A stretch of DNA of 64,000 bases from Bacteroidota bacterium. GTDB lineage: Bacteria; Bacteroidota; Bacteroidia; Chitinophagales; Chitinophagaceae. The notes beneath the pieces are model-generated. The model had not been told where the DNA came from and made no database searches. It saw only the letters and a list, made by a program, of their open reading frames with translations. Location of the stretch: positions 1-64,000 of the forward strand of contig JAFDXL010000005.1 of the NCBI GenBank assembly GCA_018267955.1, given 5' to 3'. Positions 52,827-60,018 of the stretch are shown piece by piece; within the stretch, counting starts at the first letter, position 1; each line of letters opens with the position of its first letter. A program made the position numbers and the translations under genes.

Positions 52827-52975
52827 AGCTAAGTTGACGCTACATCAACCTTAGTTCTCCCAGTTGGCGCAAGCATGCAGTCAGACTTTTGCATAGCGTG
52901 CTTGTGCCTTATTTTATTTCCCCAAGTTGGCGCAAGCATGCAGCCAAGCATTTGTGAGCAGCGTGCTTGCGCTTT
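52827..52975. repeat. Tandem long hairpins downstream of the small-gene islet
   Basis: Two copies of a ~50-base unit start with AGTTGGCGCAAGCATGCAG (52862 and 52925, period 63). In each, GGCGCAAGCATGC pairs with GCGTGCTTG(T/C)GC (stems 52866-52878/52896-52908 and 52930-52941/52961-52972). The first is followed by TTATTTTATTT, a possible terminator. A smaller hairpin, CTAAGTTGA with TCAACCTTAG, precedes them at about 52828-52853. Confidence 0.75.
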
Positions 52976-52991
52976 ACAACATATCGTCTAT

Positions 52992-53405
52992 CTAGAACAC
53001 CCTGTGCTTGTTGCTGATCTTATCTAGATAATCTGAAATTTTCAGATTCTTATATTCGTAGTATACACCTTTGTATTTATATACCCTCGCCTGAAGAAAA
53101 TATATTGTGTCTATATTATGTAAAGCGTGAAGATAAACCACCATATAAGCGTGGTCATGCTTAGGAATATAACTCAGTTTAGATACTTCTGTTGATTTTA
53201 ATAGTTCAAGTATATGTCTTTTACGCGATTGGTCTTTAACAATTGTGGTATCAATTTGTAGCCCACTGGTGTAAAACATATTACAGGATACATCGTCAAA
53301 GTCTTCCAGACTGCCTGTTTCGTTGTTATGAATTTCAATAAAATCGATGTTGGCTAATTTATAATTAGCAAAAAACAGCAATAGCGAAATCAGCAAAACT
53401 TTCAT
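52992..53405 (-). CDS. Exported protein of unknown function
   Basis: The protein has 137 residues with a short signal peptide (MKVLLISLLLFFANYKLA). The remainder is a small alpha/beta domain (KRHILELLKSTEVSKLSYI, AYMVVYLHALHNIDTIYFLQ, YYEYKNLKISDYL). One cysteine only (DVSCNMF). No family was recognised. AT-rich, like the islet on its left. Confidence 0.6.
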   Translation of the reverse strand: MKVLLISLLLFFANYKLANIDFIEIHNNETGSLEDFDDVSCNMFYTSGLQIDTTIVKDQSRKRHILELLKSTEVSKLSYIPKHDHAYMVVYLHALHNIDTIYFLQARVYKYKGVYYEYKNLKISDYLDKISNKHRVF

Positions 53406-53645
53406 TACCTGAAGATAACATTTTCAAAATACCGGGCACACAATTCATTCGCGTTCTTTAATTGAGTTTGGATCGACTATTTCGTTTCTCGCAGTGACTC
53501 TAACTAAACGTAAAACACTACAATTCGTTAAAGTCTATGCTGCCTTTGCTACCAAGCTTCTTGTCGTTTGGTCCTCATTTGCAACGAGGATATCCCCGCC
53601 CAGCGTTTCCAACGCCCGAAAGCACAGTATCAGGTTTCATCAATA
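53406..53645. other. Spacer containing a protein-like relic
   Basis: On the minus strand, 53535-53636 reads as 33 codons then a stop, without a start codon: LETLGGDILVANEDQTTR and SLVAKAA are contained in it. The same DNA holds a small dyad TCCTC (53572-53576) / GAGGA (53586-53590). It ends next to the TonB_C gene. It looks like a fragment of a coding or mobile element, but I cannot name it. Confidence 0.35.
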
Positions 53646-54395
53646 CTATTCCGCCAAACTAAATTTTATCATCACGGTAGTTAATACCGGTACGGGCAAA
53701 TAATGTTGTCGGCCCGGTTGCCAGTGCGGCATCAGTTTCACAATGCGTAGTGCTTCTTCGTCGCAGCCATCACCAATGCCTTTCAACACCTTACAGTCTG
53801 TTATACTGCCATCTTCGTTGATCACAACCTGCACAGTTACGGTTCCCTGTATGCCTTTTGCTTTTGCTGCCTGTGGGTACTGCAGGTTGTCCTGTATATA
53901 TTTATTAAAGTCAAAACCCGGTACAGGCATGTGTTCTACAAATGTATAGGGCGTTGCTGCAAAATGGACTTTATACGCCGTACCGGATTCACCTGCCTTA
54001 GGCAGCACAAAGCTTACCGGTATATACCCATTTGATGCCAGTGGCTTGCCTTCCTGTAGTTTGGCATGCCAGCGCGGCATACCGGCAACAAGCTTTACCG
54101 CCACATCGCCGCAGGTCTTCATAATGCCGGCAACATCGCATACGCCATTGCTATCTGCCGCTATGGTCATATGCACATTATTATTTACCACATGGCAATT
54201 GCTGATGGCACCCGTACTGTCAATGGTAAAGTTCACCATAACACTTCCCTCGGCCCGGCAATCTTTTGCAATAGCAGGATAATTGAAATGGGCAGAGAAA
54301 TAGGAATAGAGATCATAACCGGGTTGTGCATCTTCTGTTTGTGCAATGGTATGCATGGCGGGCAGCAGCAGGCAGGTGATGAGTATGCGTTTCAT
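53646..54395 (-). CDS. Exported protein with two TonB C-terminal-like domains
   Basis: From the ATG at 54395 the protein has 249 residues with signal peptide MKRILITCLLLPAMHTIAQ. Domain 1 (about 30-130) has FNYPAIAKDCRAEGSVMVNF and ISNCHVVNNN. Domain 2 (about 155-249) has LQYPQAAKAKGIQGTVTVQV, DGSITDCKVLKGIGDGCDEE and ALRIVKLMPHWQPG, the standard TonB_C pattern. Unlike true TonB, there is no membrane anchor or Pro-rich linker, so it is probably periplasmic. The role is unknown. Confidence 0.88.
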   Translation of the reverse strand: MKRILITCLLLPAMHTIAQTEDAQPGYDLYSYFSAHFNYPAIAKDCRAEGSVMVNFTIDSTGAISNCHVVNNNVHMTIAADSNGVCDVAGIMKTCGDVAVKLVAGMPRWHAKLQEGKPLASNGYIPVSFVLPKAGESGTAYKVHFAATPYTFVEHMPVPGFDFNKYIQDNLQYPQAAKAKGIQGTVTVQVVINEDGSITDCKVLKGIGDGCDEEALRIVKLMPHWQPGRQHYLPVPVLTTVMIKFSLAE

Positions 54396-54471
54396 TGCAA
54401 TAAATATTTGATGCAATTTACATTATATAGATTGCCTGTCGCATTTCGTGGTTGGTATTAGAATTCTCAAC

Positions 54472-54501
54472 AAAAAAGGCCGCTCTTTAAAAAAAGCGGC
54501 C
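54472..54501 (-). terminator. Minus-strand terminator with no annotated gene before it
   Basis: GGCCGCT (54478-54484) pairs with AGCGGCC (54495-54501) around CTTTAAAAAA. Only on the minus strand is it followed by a run of T. The nearest minus-strand start upstream is the 32-codon frame at 54565-54663, so it implies a short transcript there. Confidence 0.75.
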
Positions 54502-54564
54502 ATGTGCTATACCATATATTACGACCCCAAAACTTTTATAGGGTGTTCCTAACCAAACAGCTTC

Positions 54565-54663
54565 TTAACGATATCTCATGTATTTACCCACGCCATTGCA
54601 TGAGGGTACATTTTTACCAATAAAGGAACAGGAAAGCAGGAGCGGAGTAGCGGTCGGCTTCAT
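54565..54663 (-). CDS. Candidate 32-residue peptide or small RNA locus
   Basis: An ATG at 54663 on the minus strand opens 32 codons: MKPTATPLLLSCSFIGKN, then VPSCNGVGKYMRYR and a stop. The peptide has two cysteines eight residues apart. A near-consensus -7 element (TAACTTTA) lies upstream and a good terminator 64 bases downstream. This supports a short transcript of about 200 bases; whether it is a peptide gene or a regulatory RNA cannot be decided. Confidence 0.4.
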   Translation of the reverse strand: MKPTATPLLLSCSFIGKNVPSCNGVGKYMRYR

Positions 54664-54780
54664 GATGCAGGAGGTTTGTATTGTAAAGTTATATGTAAAT
54701 AATCCTTAAAATTGTTTTCCCGTGTTTTTCACAGCATTAAATCTTCGTAACTTTAAGTAACGATTAATAAAACACACCGC

Positions 54781-55422
54781 ATGAAAGCCCTTCTCTCCAT
54801 CACAGCATTATTATTGCTGCATTTTGCAGTATCTGCATCGCCCACCTGGGAGCTTAAAAAAAATCAGGACAGCATAAAAGTATATACCGCCAATGCCGAT
54901 AACAGCAACGTAAAATCGGTACGGGTAGAATGCATCATCAACGCAACACCATCGCAGCTTGCTGCGCTGTTGCTGGATGCCAAAGCGCATGAGCAATGGG
55001 TGTATAGCACCAAAAGTTCTTATGCTATACGTAGTACAGGGCCTGGCAGGCAGCTATACTATTCAGAGATATCTATGCCCTGGCCGCTGGCCAATCGCGA
55101 GGTAGTTGTAAATTTCTCTGTATCGCAACACCCGGCCACCAAAGTGCTCACTGTAAAAGCAATCGCTATAGATGGCGAACTGCAACCGAAAAAAGATAAA
55201 GTGCGCGTAGTAAGGTCTAATGTCACCTGGACGGTAACGCCACTTGCGCCCAACAGGCTAAAGATAGACTACATTGCAGATGCCGATCCCGGTGGGTCTA
55301 TACCTGCATGGATCACCAATATGTTCCTTACCAAGGGCCCTTATGAAACCTTCAGGCAACTACGGCAGGAAGTAGCAAAGCCCGCATACAAAAATGCCCG
55401 CTTCGATTTTATTACAGATTAG
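54781..55422 (+). CDS. START-domain exported protein
   Basis: The protein has 213 residues with a signal peptide (LLSITALLLLHFAVSASP). The START fold is clear: WELKKNQDSIKVYTANADNS, VKSVRVECIINATPSQLAAL, DAKAHEQWVYSTKSSY, MPWPLANREVVVNFSV and TPLAPNRLKIDYIADADPGG. START domains bind lipids or other hydrophobic ligands. It overlaps the convergent next gene by 11 bases at the 3' ends. Confidence 0.9.
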   Translation: MKALLSITALLLLHFAVSASPTWELKKNQDSIKVYTANADNSNVKSVRVECIINATPSQLAALLLDAKAHEQWVYSTKSSYAIRSTGPGRQLYYSEISMPWPLANREVVVNFSVSQHPATKVLTVKAIAIDGELQPKKDKVRVVRSNVTWTVTPLAPNRLKIDYIADADPGGSIPAWITNMFLTKGPYETFRQLRQEVAKPAYKNARFDFITD

Positions 55423-56032
55423 AGCCTTCTTTCTTAAACCATAAAGCCAGTGCCAGCATTGAGCCTGCCGCGGTGATGAGCCAGGGCGCACCCAAAAATA
55501 AAAGCGGGATGGAAAACTGCGGGTAGAAATACACTACCGATATCACCGGCACCATAATGCCATGTGCTATGAAGAAAAAACGTACCTGTTTACCCCGGCC
55601 AAGGTTGGTCAATGCACCTGCTGCAAACAAAGTAGCAACCCCCATAAAAATATAAGCCATCGCATCCAGTGTCCAGAAGAGCGAATGTGGCGTTACTGCC
55701 AGTGTATCATTAATATTCCCTTTCACTGATGCAGGTATCACCGTTGCCAGTTGCTCTACATACATCAGGCTTGCACTTATAGTGTACAGCACGGCAAAGA
55801 GCAATCCTGCATGGCTCCATATCTTCCGCTCACCGGGCGTATGATAGTGGAGTGCCAGCATTGCCAGCATAAAGAATGGCGCAATGCACAAAGAGGTTGC
55901 ATATATAAGTGTTGCATCGTACGGATAGCTGATCAGCTTTGCCACTTGCGCTATTTGCACTAATCCATAGGCTACAATAGCTGCAAAAGAGATCATCGCA
56001 TTATAATATCCAAAGCGGGCGATGGTTTTCAT
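55412..56032 (-). CDS. Integral membrane protein of unknown function
   Basis: From the ATG at 56032 the protein has 206 residues and about six membrane helices: AMISFAAIVAYGLVQIAQVA, IYATSLCIAPFFMLAMLALH, WSHAGLLFAVLYTISASLMY, AMAYIFMGVATLFAAGALTN, FFIAHGIMVPVISVVYFY and LITAAGSMLALALWF. The loop before helix 3 has a conserved-looking TPGERKIW. The gene overlaps the START gene tail to tail. No family was named. Confidence 0.75.
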   Translation of the reverse strand: MKTIARFGYYNAMISFAAIVAYGLVQIAQVAKLISYPYDATLIYATSLCIAPFFMLAMLALHYHTPGERKIWSHAGLLFAVLYTISASLMYVEQLATVIPASVKGNINDTLAVTPHSLFWTLDAMAYIFMGVATLFAAGALTNLGRGKQVRFFFIAHGIMVPVISVVYFYPQFSIPLLFLGAPWLITAAGSMLALALWFKKEGSNL

Positions 56033-56182
56033 ACGGGTGGTTTTATAGGGTAAAGGGAGCAAAAGAAAGCATCATACACATTGATGGCCGTTAGCCTATC
56101 ACATGATATTAATCATCATATAGCAGATTTCACCCGGATACATAAGCCTGATTTTTATATTTTTGCAGACTTTTAAAAAATT

Positions 56183-57397
56183 ATGAGCCATACTTTAAGT
56201 AATCAGCAACTGATTGAGATCGCCAATGAATTTGGCACGCCGGTATATATATACCATGCAGAAAAGATAGCAGAACAGTACAATAAGCTGAAGGATGCGT
56301 TCAAGAACCATCCTACGCGTTTCTTCTATGCATGCAAGGCCCTCACAAACATCAATGTGCTGAAGTACCTGAAGAGCCTGGGCGCATCTATAGATTGTGT
56401 GAGCATCAACGAGGTAAACCTGGCACTCAAAGCCGGCTTCGAACCTTCTGATATACTCTTTACGCCCAACTGTGTAGATCTGAACGAGATCATTGAAGGG
56501 CAAAAGCTGGGCGTTAATATCAATATAGATAACATCAGCATTCTGGAGCAGTTTGGCAACAAGTTTGGCAGCAGCTACCCGGTTTGTATCCGCATCAACC
56601 CGCATATAGAGGCAGGTGGCAATTATAAAATATCTACCGGCCATATAGATAGCAAGTTTGGTATCTCGGTACACCAGATGCGCCATATAGAGCGTATCGT
56701 TAAAACCACCAAACTGCATGTAAAAGGCCTGCATATGCACACGGGCAGTGAGATCAAGGATGCAGATGTATTCCTGCAGGGGCTGGAGGTAATGTTTAAT
56801 ATTGCCCGCCACTTCGAGCAGTTAGAGTTCATAGATATGGGCTCGGGCTTTAAAGTGCCTTATAAAGATGGCGATAAAGAAACTGATGTAGCTAAGCTGG
56901 GCGAAAAACTTACCAATGCCCTCAAAGAATTTGAGGCAGAGTACAACCGCACGCTGGAAGTTTGGTTTGAACCCGGTAAATACCTGGTAAGCGAATGTGG
57001 TTACTTCGTGGTAAAGGCCAATGTCATCAAGCAAACCCCTGCTACTGTATTTGTTGGTGTCAACTCAGGCTTCAATCACCTGATACGTCCTATGTTCTAC
57101 GATGCCTATCACCGCATTGCCAATATCAGCAACCCGTCGGGCGCAGAGCGCATCTATACTATTGTAGGTAACATCTGCGAAACAGACACCTTTGCCTGGG
57201 ACCGTGTACTGAACGAGGTACGCGAGGGCGATTACCTGGTATTCTATAATGCAGGCGCTTATGGTTTCGAGATGAGCAGCAATTTCAACTCCCGCCTGAA
57301 GCCTGCAGAAGTAATGGTAAAGGATGGACAACCGTTCCTCATCCGCAAGCGCGATGTGTTTGAAGACCTCCTCCGCAACCAGGTAGAAGTTTTGTAG
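56183..57397 (+). CDS. lysA: Diaminopimelate decarboxylase
   Basis: The protein has 404 residues and is a PLP-dependent alanine-racemase-type barrel. Lys52 in RFFYACKALTN is the cofactor lysine. HMHTGSEI and FIDMGSGFKVPY bind the phosphate region. EPGKYLVSECGYFV and GNICETDTFAWD, with the Cys and Glu of the active site, and YNAGAYGFEMSSNFNSR close the second domain. It makes lysine from meso-diaminopimelate, the last step of lysine synthesis. It appears monocistronic. Confidence 0.95.
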   Translation: MSHTLSNQQLIEIANEFGTPVYIYHAEKIAEQYNKLKDAFKNHPTRFFYACKALTNINVLKYLKSLGASIDCVSINEVNLALKAGFEPSDILFTPNCVDLNEIIEGQKLGVNINIDNISILEQFGNKFGSSYPVCIRINPHIEAGGNYKISTGHIDSKFGISVHQMRHIERIVKTTKLHVKGLHMHTGSEIKDADVFLQGLEVMFNIARHFEQLEFIDMGSGFKVPYKDGDKETDVAKLGEKLTNALKEFEAEYNRTLEVWFEPGKYLVSECGYFVVKANVIKQTPATVFVGVNSGFNHLIRPMFYDAYHRIANISNPSGAERIYTIVGNICETDTFAWDRVLNEVREGDYLVFYNAGAYGFEMSSNFNSRLKPAEVMVKDGQPFLIRKRDVFEDLLRNQVEVL

Positions 57398-57447
57398 GCA
57401 GGTTAACACTGTAATAAGTTAATTAGGTAATAGGAAAATTCACTCTA

Positions 57448-57675
57448 CTCTTCCCCTCTTCAGAGGGTGTAGGGGGTGTGTCTTATACAAAACAAAAAGT
57501 CCGCTTCGCTCTTCCCCTCTTCAGAAGGGCGTAGGGTGTGTCTTATACAAAACAAAAAGTCCGCTTCGCTCTTCCCCTCTTCAGAGGGGCGTAGGGGTGT
57601 GTCCTAATTATAACAACAAGACATCCATTCGCTCTTCCTCTCTTCAGAGGGGTGTAGGGGTGTGTCTAATTACAA
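57448..57675. repeat. Four tandem palindromic repeats upstream of the DUF559 gene
   Basis: Units start at 57448, 57509, 57569 and 57632 (periods 61, 60, 63). Each has the core CCCCTCTTCAGAGGGG, a 6-bp stem with a TTCA loop, in more or less perfect form, followed by GTAGGGGTGTGT. Units 1 and 2 share the linker TCTTATACAAAACAAAAAGT. An inverted copy is at 58067-58095 inside the end of the DUF559 gene. Confidence 0.9.
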
Positions 57676-57701
57676 TTCAGTTATCTGTATTAAATTACAT
57701 A

Positions 57702-58100
57702 ATGCGTCGCATCATCCCATATAATCCCAAACTGAAAGCTTTGGCACGCCAACTAAGAAACAATAGCACTAAAAGCGAAATACTGCTTTGGAAACAATTG
57801 AGCGGCAAACAAATGTTAGGTTATGATTTTCATCGCCAAAAACCTGTTGACAACTACATTCTCGACTTCTTTTGCCACGAGCTAATGCTAGGCATTGAGC
57901 TGGACGGATATACGCATACTTTCGAGGAAGTGGTAATTGCTGATGGCAAAAAAGAAGAAATATTGAAACAATTCGGGATCACAATTCTTCGGTTCAACGA
58001 TAGTGAGGTGATCAATGATATGCCGAATGTCCTTCGGGTTATTGAAATATACATCGAAAATATAAAACACACCCCTATCCCCTCTCAAGAGGGGACATGA
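57702..58100 (+). CDS. DUF559 (Vsr/PD-(D/E)xK-like) endonuclease in a repeat element
   Basis: From the ATG at 57702 the protein has 132 residues. A longer frame to 57597 only translates repeats. The family core is GYDFHRQKPVDNYILDFFCH with Asp55, then LGIELDGYTHTFEE with Glu66, Asp68 and His72, and the end ITILRFNDSEV. This is a Vsr-like PD-(D/E)xK nuclease fold. The last residues (TPIPSQEGT) are encoded by an inverted copy of the upstream repeat. The gene is thus bracketed by its repeats, like REP-associated enzymes, suggesting that enzyme and repeat spread together. Confidence 0.85.
   Translation: MRRIIPYNPKLKALARQLRNNSTKSEILLWKQLSGKQMLGYDFHRQKPVDNYILDFFCHELMLGIELDGYTHTFEEVVIADGKKEEILKQFGITILRFNDSEVINDMPNVLRVIEIYIENIKHTPIPSQEGT
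58067..58095 (-). repeat. Inverted copy of the DUF559-associated repeat
   Basis: On the minus strand the bases read TCCCCTCTTGAGAGGGG then ATAGGGGTGTGT. They match the four upstream units in opposite orientation and form the 3' end of the DUF559 reading frame. Confidence 0.85.
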
Positions 58101-58147
58101 TTTAATATACTTTCAGTAATATAATTTATCATTTGCCCCATCACCTG

Positions 58148-58155
58148 TAATTTTG
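58148..58155 (+). promoter_or_regulatory. -7-type element next to a GTG start
   Basis: TAATTTTG fits TAnnTTTG and ends five bases before the GTG at 58160. Transcription would begin at about the start codon, so the message is probably leaderless. Confidence 0.45.
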
Positions 58156-58159
58156 CAGC

Positions 58160-58807
58160 GTGAAATGGATCATATCGTTGGTAGTAGTGGTAGCAGCCGT
58201 GTACTTTTTTGTGCAGGCACAGGTTCCTGCGCATGATGCGCATACCATAGCCCAGATGCAGCAAAATCCATACAACAGGCAGGCTATTAAAAAAGCCCTG
58301 ACACTGGTACACACAGGCGATATTGTGGTGCGTACCGGCAACGATATGACCAGCTATATGTTTTGCCGTGCCAACAGGCGCGATCATACCTACTCGCATT
58401 GTGGTATTGTCTCCATAGAGAATGGCTATCCTTTCGTATATCATAGTATAGGTGGCGAGGACAATCCCGATGAGGTTTTGCGCCGCGATTCACTTGATTT
58501 CTGGCTCTCCCCCGCCCATAACACGGGCTTTGGCATACGCCGTACTTTGTTCAATGCCGCACAAATAGACACCATGTTGCAGGTGGCACAATCTTACTAC
58601 CGTCAGCATAAGAAGTTCGACCTTGATTTTGATATCAATAACGACGATAAATTGTATTGTGCGGAATTGCTTTACCGGGCTGTGAACCGCGCTGCGGCAG
58701 ACAGTAATTATATTCGCCCCACCCGCTCGGCAGGCTACACCTACGTTGCGGTAGATAATATCACCGCCGCGCCGGGCTCGTGGGTTTGGCAGATAACATA
58801 TAAGTAA
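58160..58807 (+). CDS. YiiX/YebB-like permuted papain-fold peptidase
   Basis: The protein has 215 residues, begins at a GTG and has an N-terminal anchor or signal (WIISLVVVVAAVYFFVQA). The family core has TGDIVVRTGNDMTSYMFC, the His in HTYSHCGIVSIENG and the catalytic Cys in DDKLYCAELLYRAV. This permuted NlpC/P60-like order (His before Cys) marks the YiiX family. Substrate unknown; relatives are thought to act on cell-wall peptides or lipids. It precedes the DUF4878 gene by 38 bases but has a separate promoter. Confidence 0.85.
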   Translation: MKWIISLVVVVAAVYFFVQAQVPAHDAHTIAQMQQNPYNRQAIKKALTLVHTGDIVVRTGNDMTSYMFCRANRRDHTYSHCGIVSIENGYPFVYHSIGGEDNPDEVLRRDSLDFWLSPAHNTGFGIRRTLFNAAQIDTMLQVAQSYYRQHKKFDLDFDINNDDKLYCAELLYRAVNRAAADSNYIRPTRSAGYTYVAVDNITAAPGSWVWQITYK

Positions 58808-58815
58808 TACCTTTG
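58785..58815 (+). promoter_or_regulatory. Promoter of the DUF4878 lipoprotein gene
   Basis: TTTG (58785-58788), 19 bases, TACCTTTG (58808-58815) matches the full Bacteroidota consensus. The -33 element lies inside the end of the peptidase gene. The ATG is 30 bases downstream. Confidence 0.65.
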
Positions 58816-58845
58816 CCGCGAATTTGAATTGACAATTAAGAAATT

Positions 58846-59334
58846 ATGAAGAAAATATTTTTAGGGCTCGCCGCCATCCTCACTTTTACGCTGGTAAGCT
58901 GTTCGTCTAACAGCCCTAAAGGCGTAGCTCAAAAATTCCTGGAGCACTTTTGGCATATGGAATATAAAGACGCTAAAGAGTACTCTACAGACGTTACCAA
59001 AGATATGCTCGATATGCTGGAACAGGTATCCACCACCATGCCTGATTCTGCCAAGCAAAACGCCAAAAAGATAAAAGTGGATATTAAAGATGTAAAGGAA
59101 AATGGCGATAAAGCCGTAGTGTCTTTTACCACTTCAGAAATGCCGGAAGAAAAACAGTTGAACATGGTGAAACAAAACGGCAAATGGCTGGTAAACCTCA
59201 CCAAAAATGACAACCTGGGCGATGAACCTGATAATACTGCAGCACCTGAGGCAGATAGTACAGCACCAGACCCCAATGTAGGCCGCAACGAAGCTGATGC
59301 TGCCGCAGAAGGCGATACGGTAAAGAACAAATAA
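58846..59334 (+). CDS. DUF4878-family lipoprotein
   Basis: The protein has 162 residues with the lipobox LTFTLVSC (lipid Cys19) then SSNSPKGVAQ. Residues 22-120 have the NTF2-like DUF4878 pattern: VAQKFLEHFWHMEYKDAKEY, KIKVDIKDVKENGDKAVVSF and LNMVKQNGKWLVNLTK. The last 40 residues are acidic, Ala/Asp-rich and disordered. It should be anchored in the outer or inner membrane facing the periplasm. Function unknown. Confidence 0.88.
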   Translation: MKKIFLGLAAILTFTLVSCSSNSPKGVAQKFLEHFWHMEYKDAKEYSTDVTKDMLDMLEQVSTTMPDSAKQNAKKIKVDIKDVKENGDKAVVSFTTSEMPEEKQLNMVKQNGKWLVNLTKNDNLGDEPDNTAAPEADSTAPDPNVGRNEADAAAEGDTVKNK

Positions 59335-59357
59335 GGTATCGACACTGAATAATATGA

Positions 59358-59386
59358 AAGCCTCGCAAACGCGGGGCTTTTCTTTT
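59358..59386 (+). terminator. Terminator after the DUF4878 gene
   Basis: AAGCCTCGC (59358-59366), loop AAAC, GCGGGGCTT (59371-59379), then TTCTTTT. One T-G pair in the stem. Confidence 0.8.
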
Positions 59387-59770
59387 GCAGTAAGCGGAGA
59401 GATTTCTATCGATGACTGTTGCATTACTCACTTCATCGTTTGAGGCATTATCTGCCAAACAAAAATGCCGGGATAGTCCCGGCGTTTTGTACAAACTTAT
59501 ATAACAACATTTAAAACTTCATGCTATAGGCAGATTGCCTCAACTCTTTCCCCTATCACATGATCATAAATCAAAGCTACACTGGCAACAATGGCTTTGC
59601 AAGCGCTTACCATCGCTTTAAGAAAGCTATAACAGCGTTTTATAATATCTATAACACTGCTTTAAGAAAGTTATAACATACACCGGGCTATATGCTAACG
59701 ATTTCTTAAAACATTCGTTGCATTTCGGCATTGGCAGGCTTTTTGGACTTCTTTGTAAAAAGCGAATTGT
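59387..59770. other. Non-coding stretch with 20-base direct repeats
   Basis: GCTTTAAGAAAGCTATAACA (59615-59634) recurs with one change at 59659-59678, 44 bases apart, with a shorter CTATAACA copy between. They lie about 95-155 bases upstream of the micro-lipoprotein gene. A regulatory array is possible. Nothing else was seen. Confidence 0.5.
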
Positions 59771-59920
59771 ATGAAATCGATGATCATAATTGGCCTGCTG
59801 GCGGTGCTTGGTTTATCGTCCTGTGCTGTGTATGTACCAGGTCCTCCAAGGCCCCGGTATCATTATTATCACGGGTATTATCATCACCCGCATTATTATG
59901 GCCACTACAGGCATTGGTAA
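59771..59920 (+). CDS. His/Tyr-rich micro-lipoprotein, 49 residues
   Basis: An ATG at 59771 opens 49 codons. MKSMIIIGLLAVLGLSSC is a complete lipoprotein signal with lipid Cys18. The mature 31 residues are AVYVPGPPRPRYHYYHG followed by YYHHPHYYGHYRHW, with eight His and ten Tyr. A strong terminator follows. Short His/Tyr-rich lipoproteins of this kind occur in Bacteroidota and Proteobacteria and may bind metal; that is inference. Confidence 0.75.
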   Translation: MKSMIIIGLLAVLGLSSCAVYVPGPPRPRYHYYHGYYHHPHYYGHYRHW

Positions 59921-59953
59921 TTAGTTAATTAGGTTTGGATTATAGAATGGTTG

Positions 59954-59980
59954 AGCCCGTGATTTCTCACGGGCTTTTTT
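59954..59980 (+). terminator. Terminator after the micro-lipoprotein gene
   Basis: AGCCCGTGA (59954-59962), loop TTTC, TCACGGGCT (59967-59975), then TTTTT. The stem is perfect. Confidence 0.9.
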
Positions 59981-60018
59981 AATATACTCTTATCGCTAAC
60001 TTTATCCAAACAACCATT

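Noticed and set aside
52117-52975. Integron-like gene cassettes with attC hairpins
   Set aside because: The hairpins between small genes lack the GTTRRRY / RYYYAAC core sites, and no integrase is in the window.
45549-53645. A complete prophage
   Set aside because: No integrase, repressor, capsid, tail or lysis gene is visible, and I could not find convincing attachment-site direct repeats at the borders.
53494-53703. 69-codon plus-strand frame over the end of the TonB_C gene
   Set aside because: It overlaps a well-supported gene on the other strand and shows no family features.
57448-57675. CRISPR array
   Set aside because: Only four units, long palindromic repeats with partly identical linkers instead of unique spacers, and no cas genes.
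59731-59928. 65-codon plus-strand frame over the micro-lipoprotein
   Set aside because: It is in another frame from the 49-codon lipoprotein gene, which has a complete lipobox and terminator.
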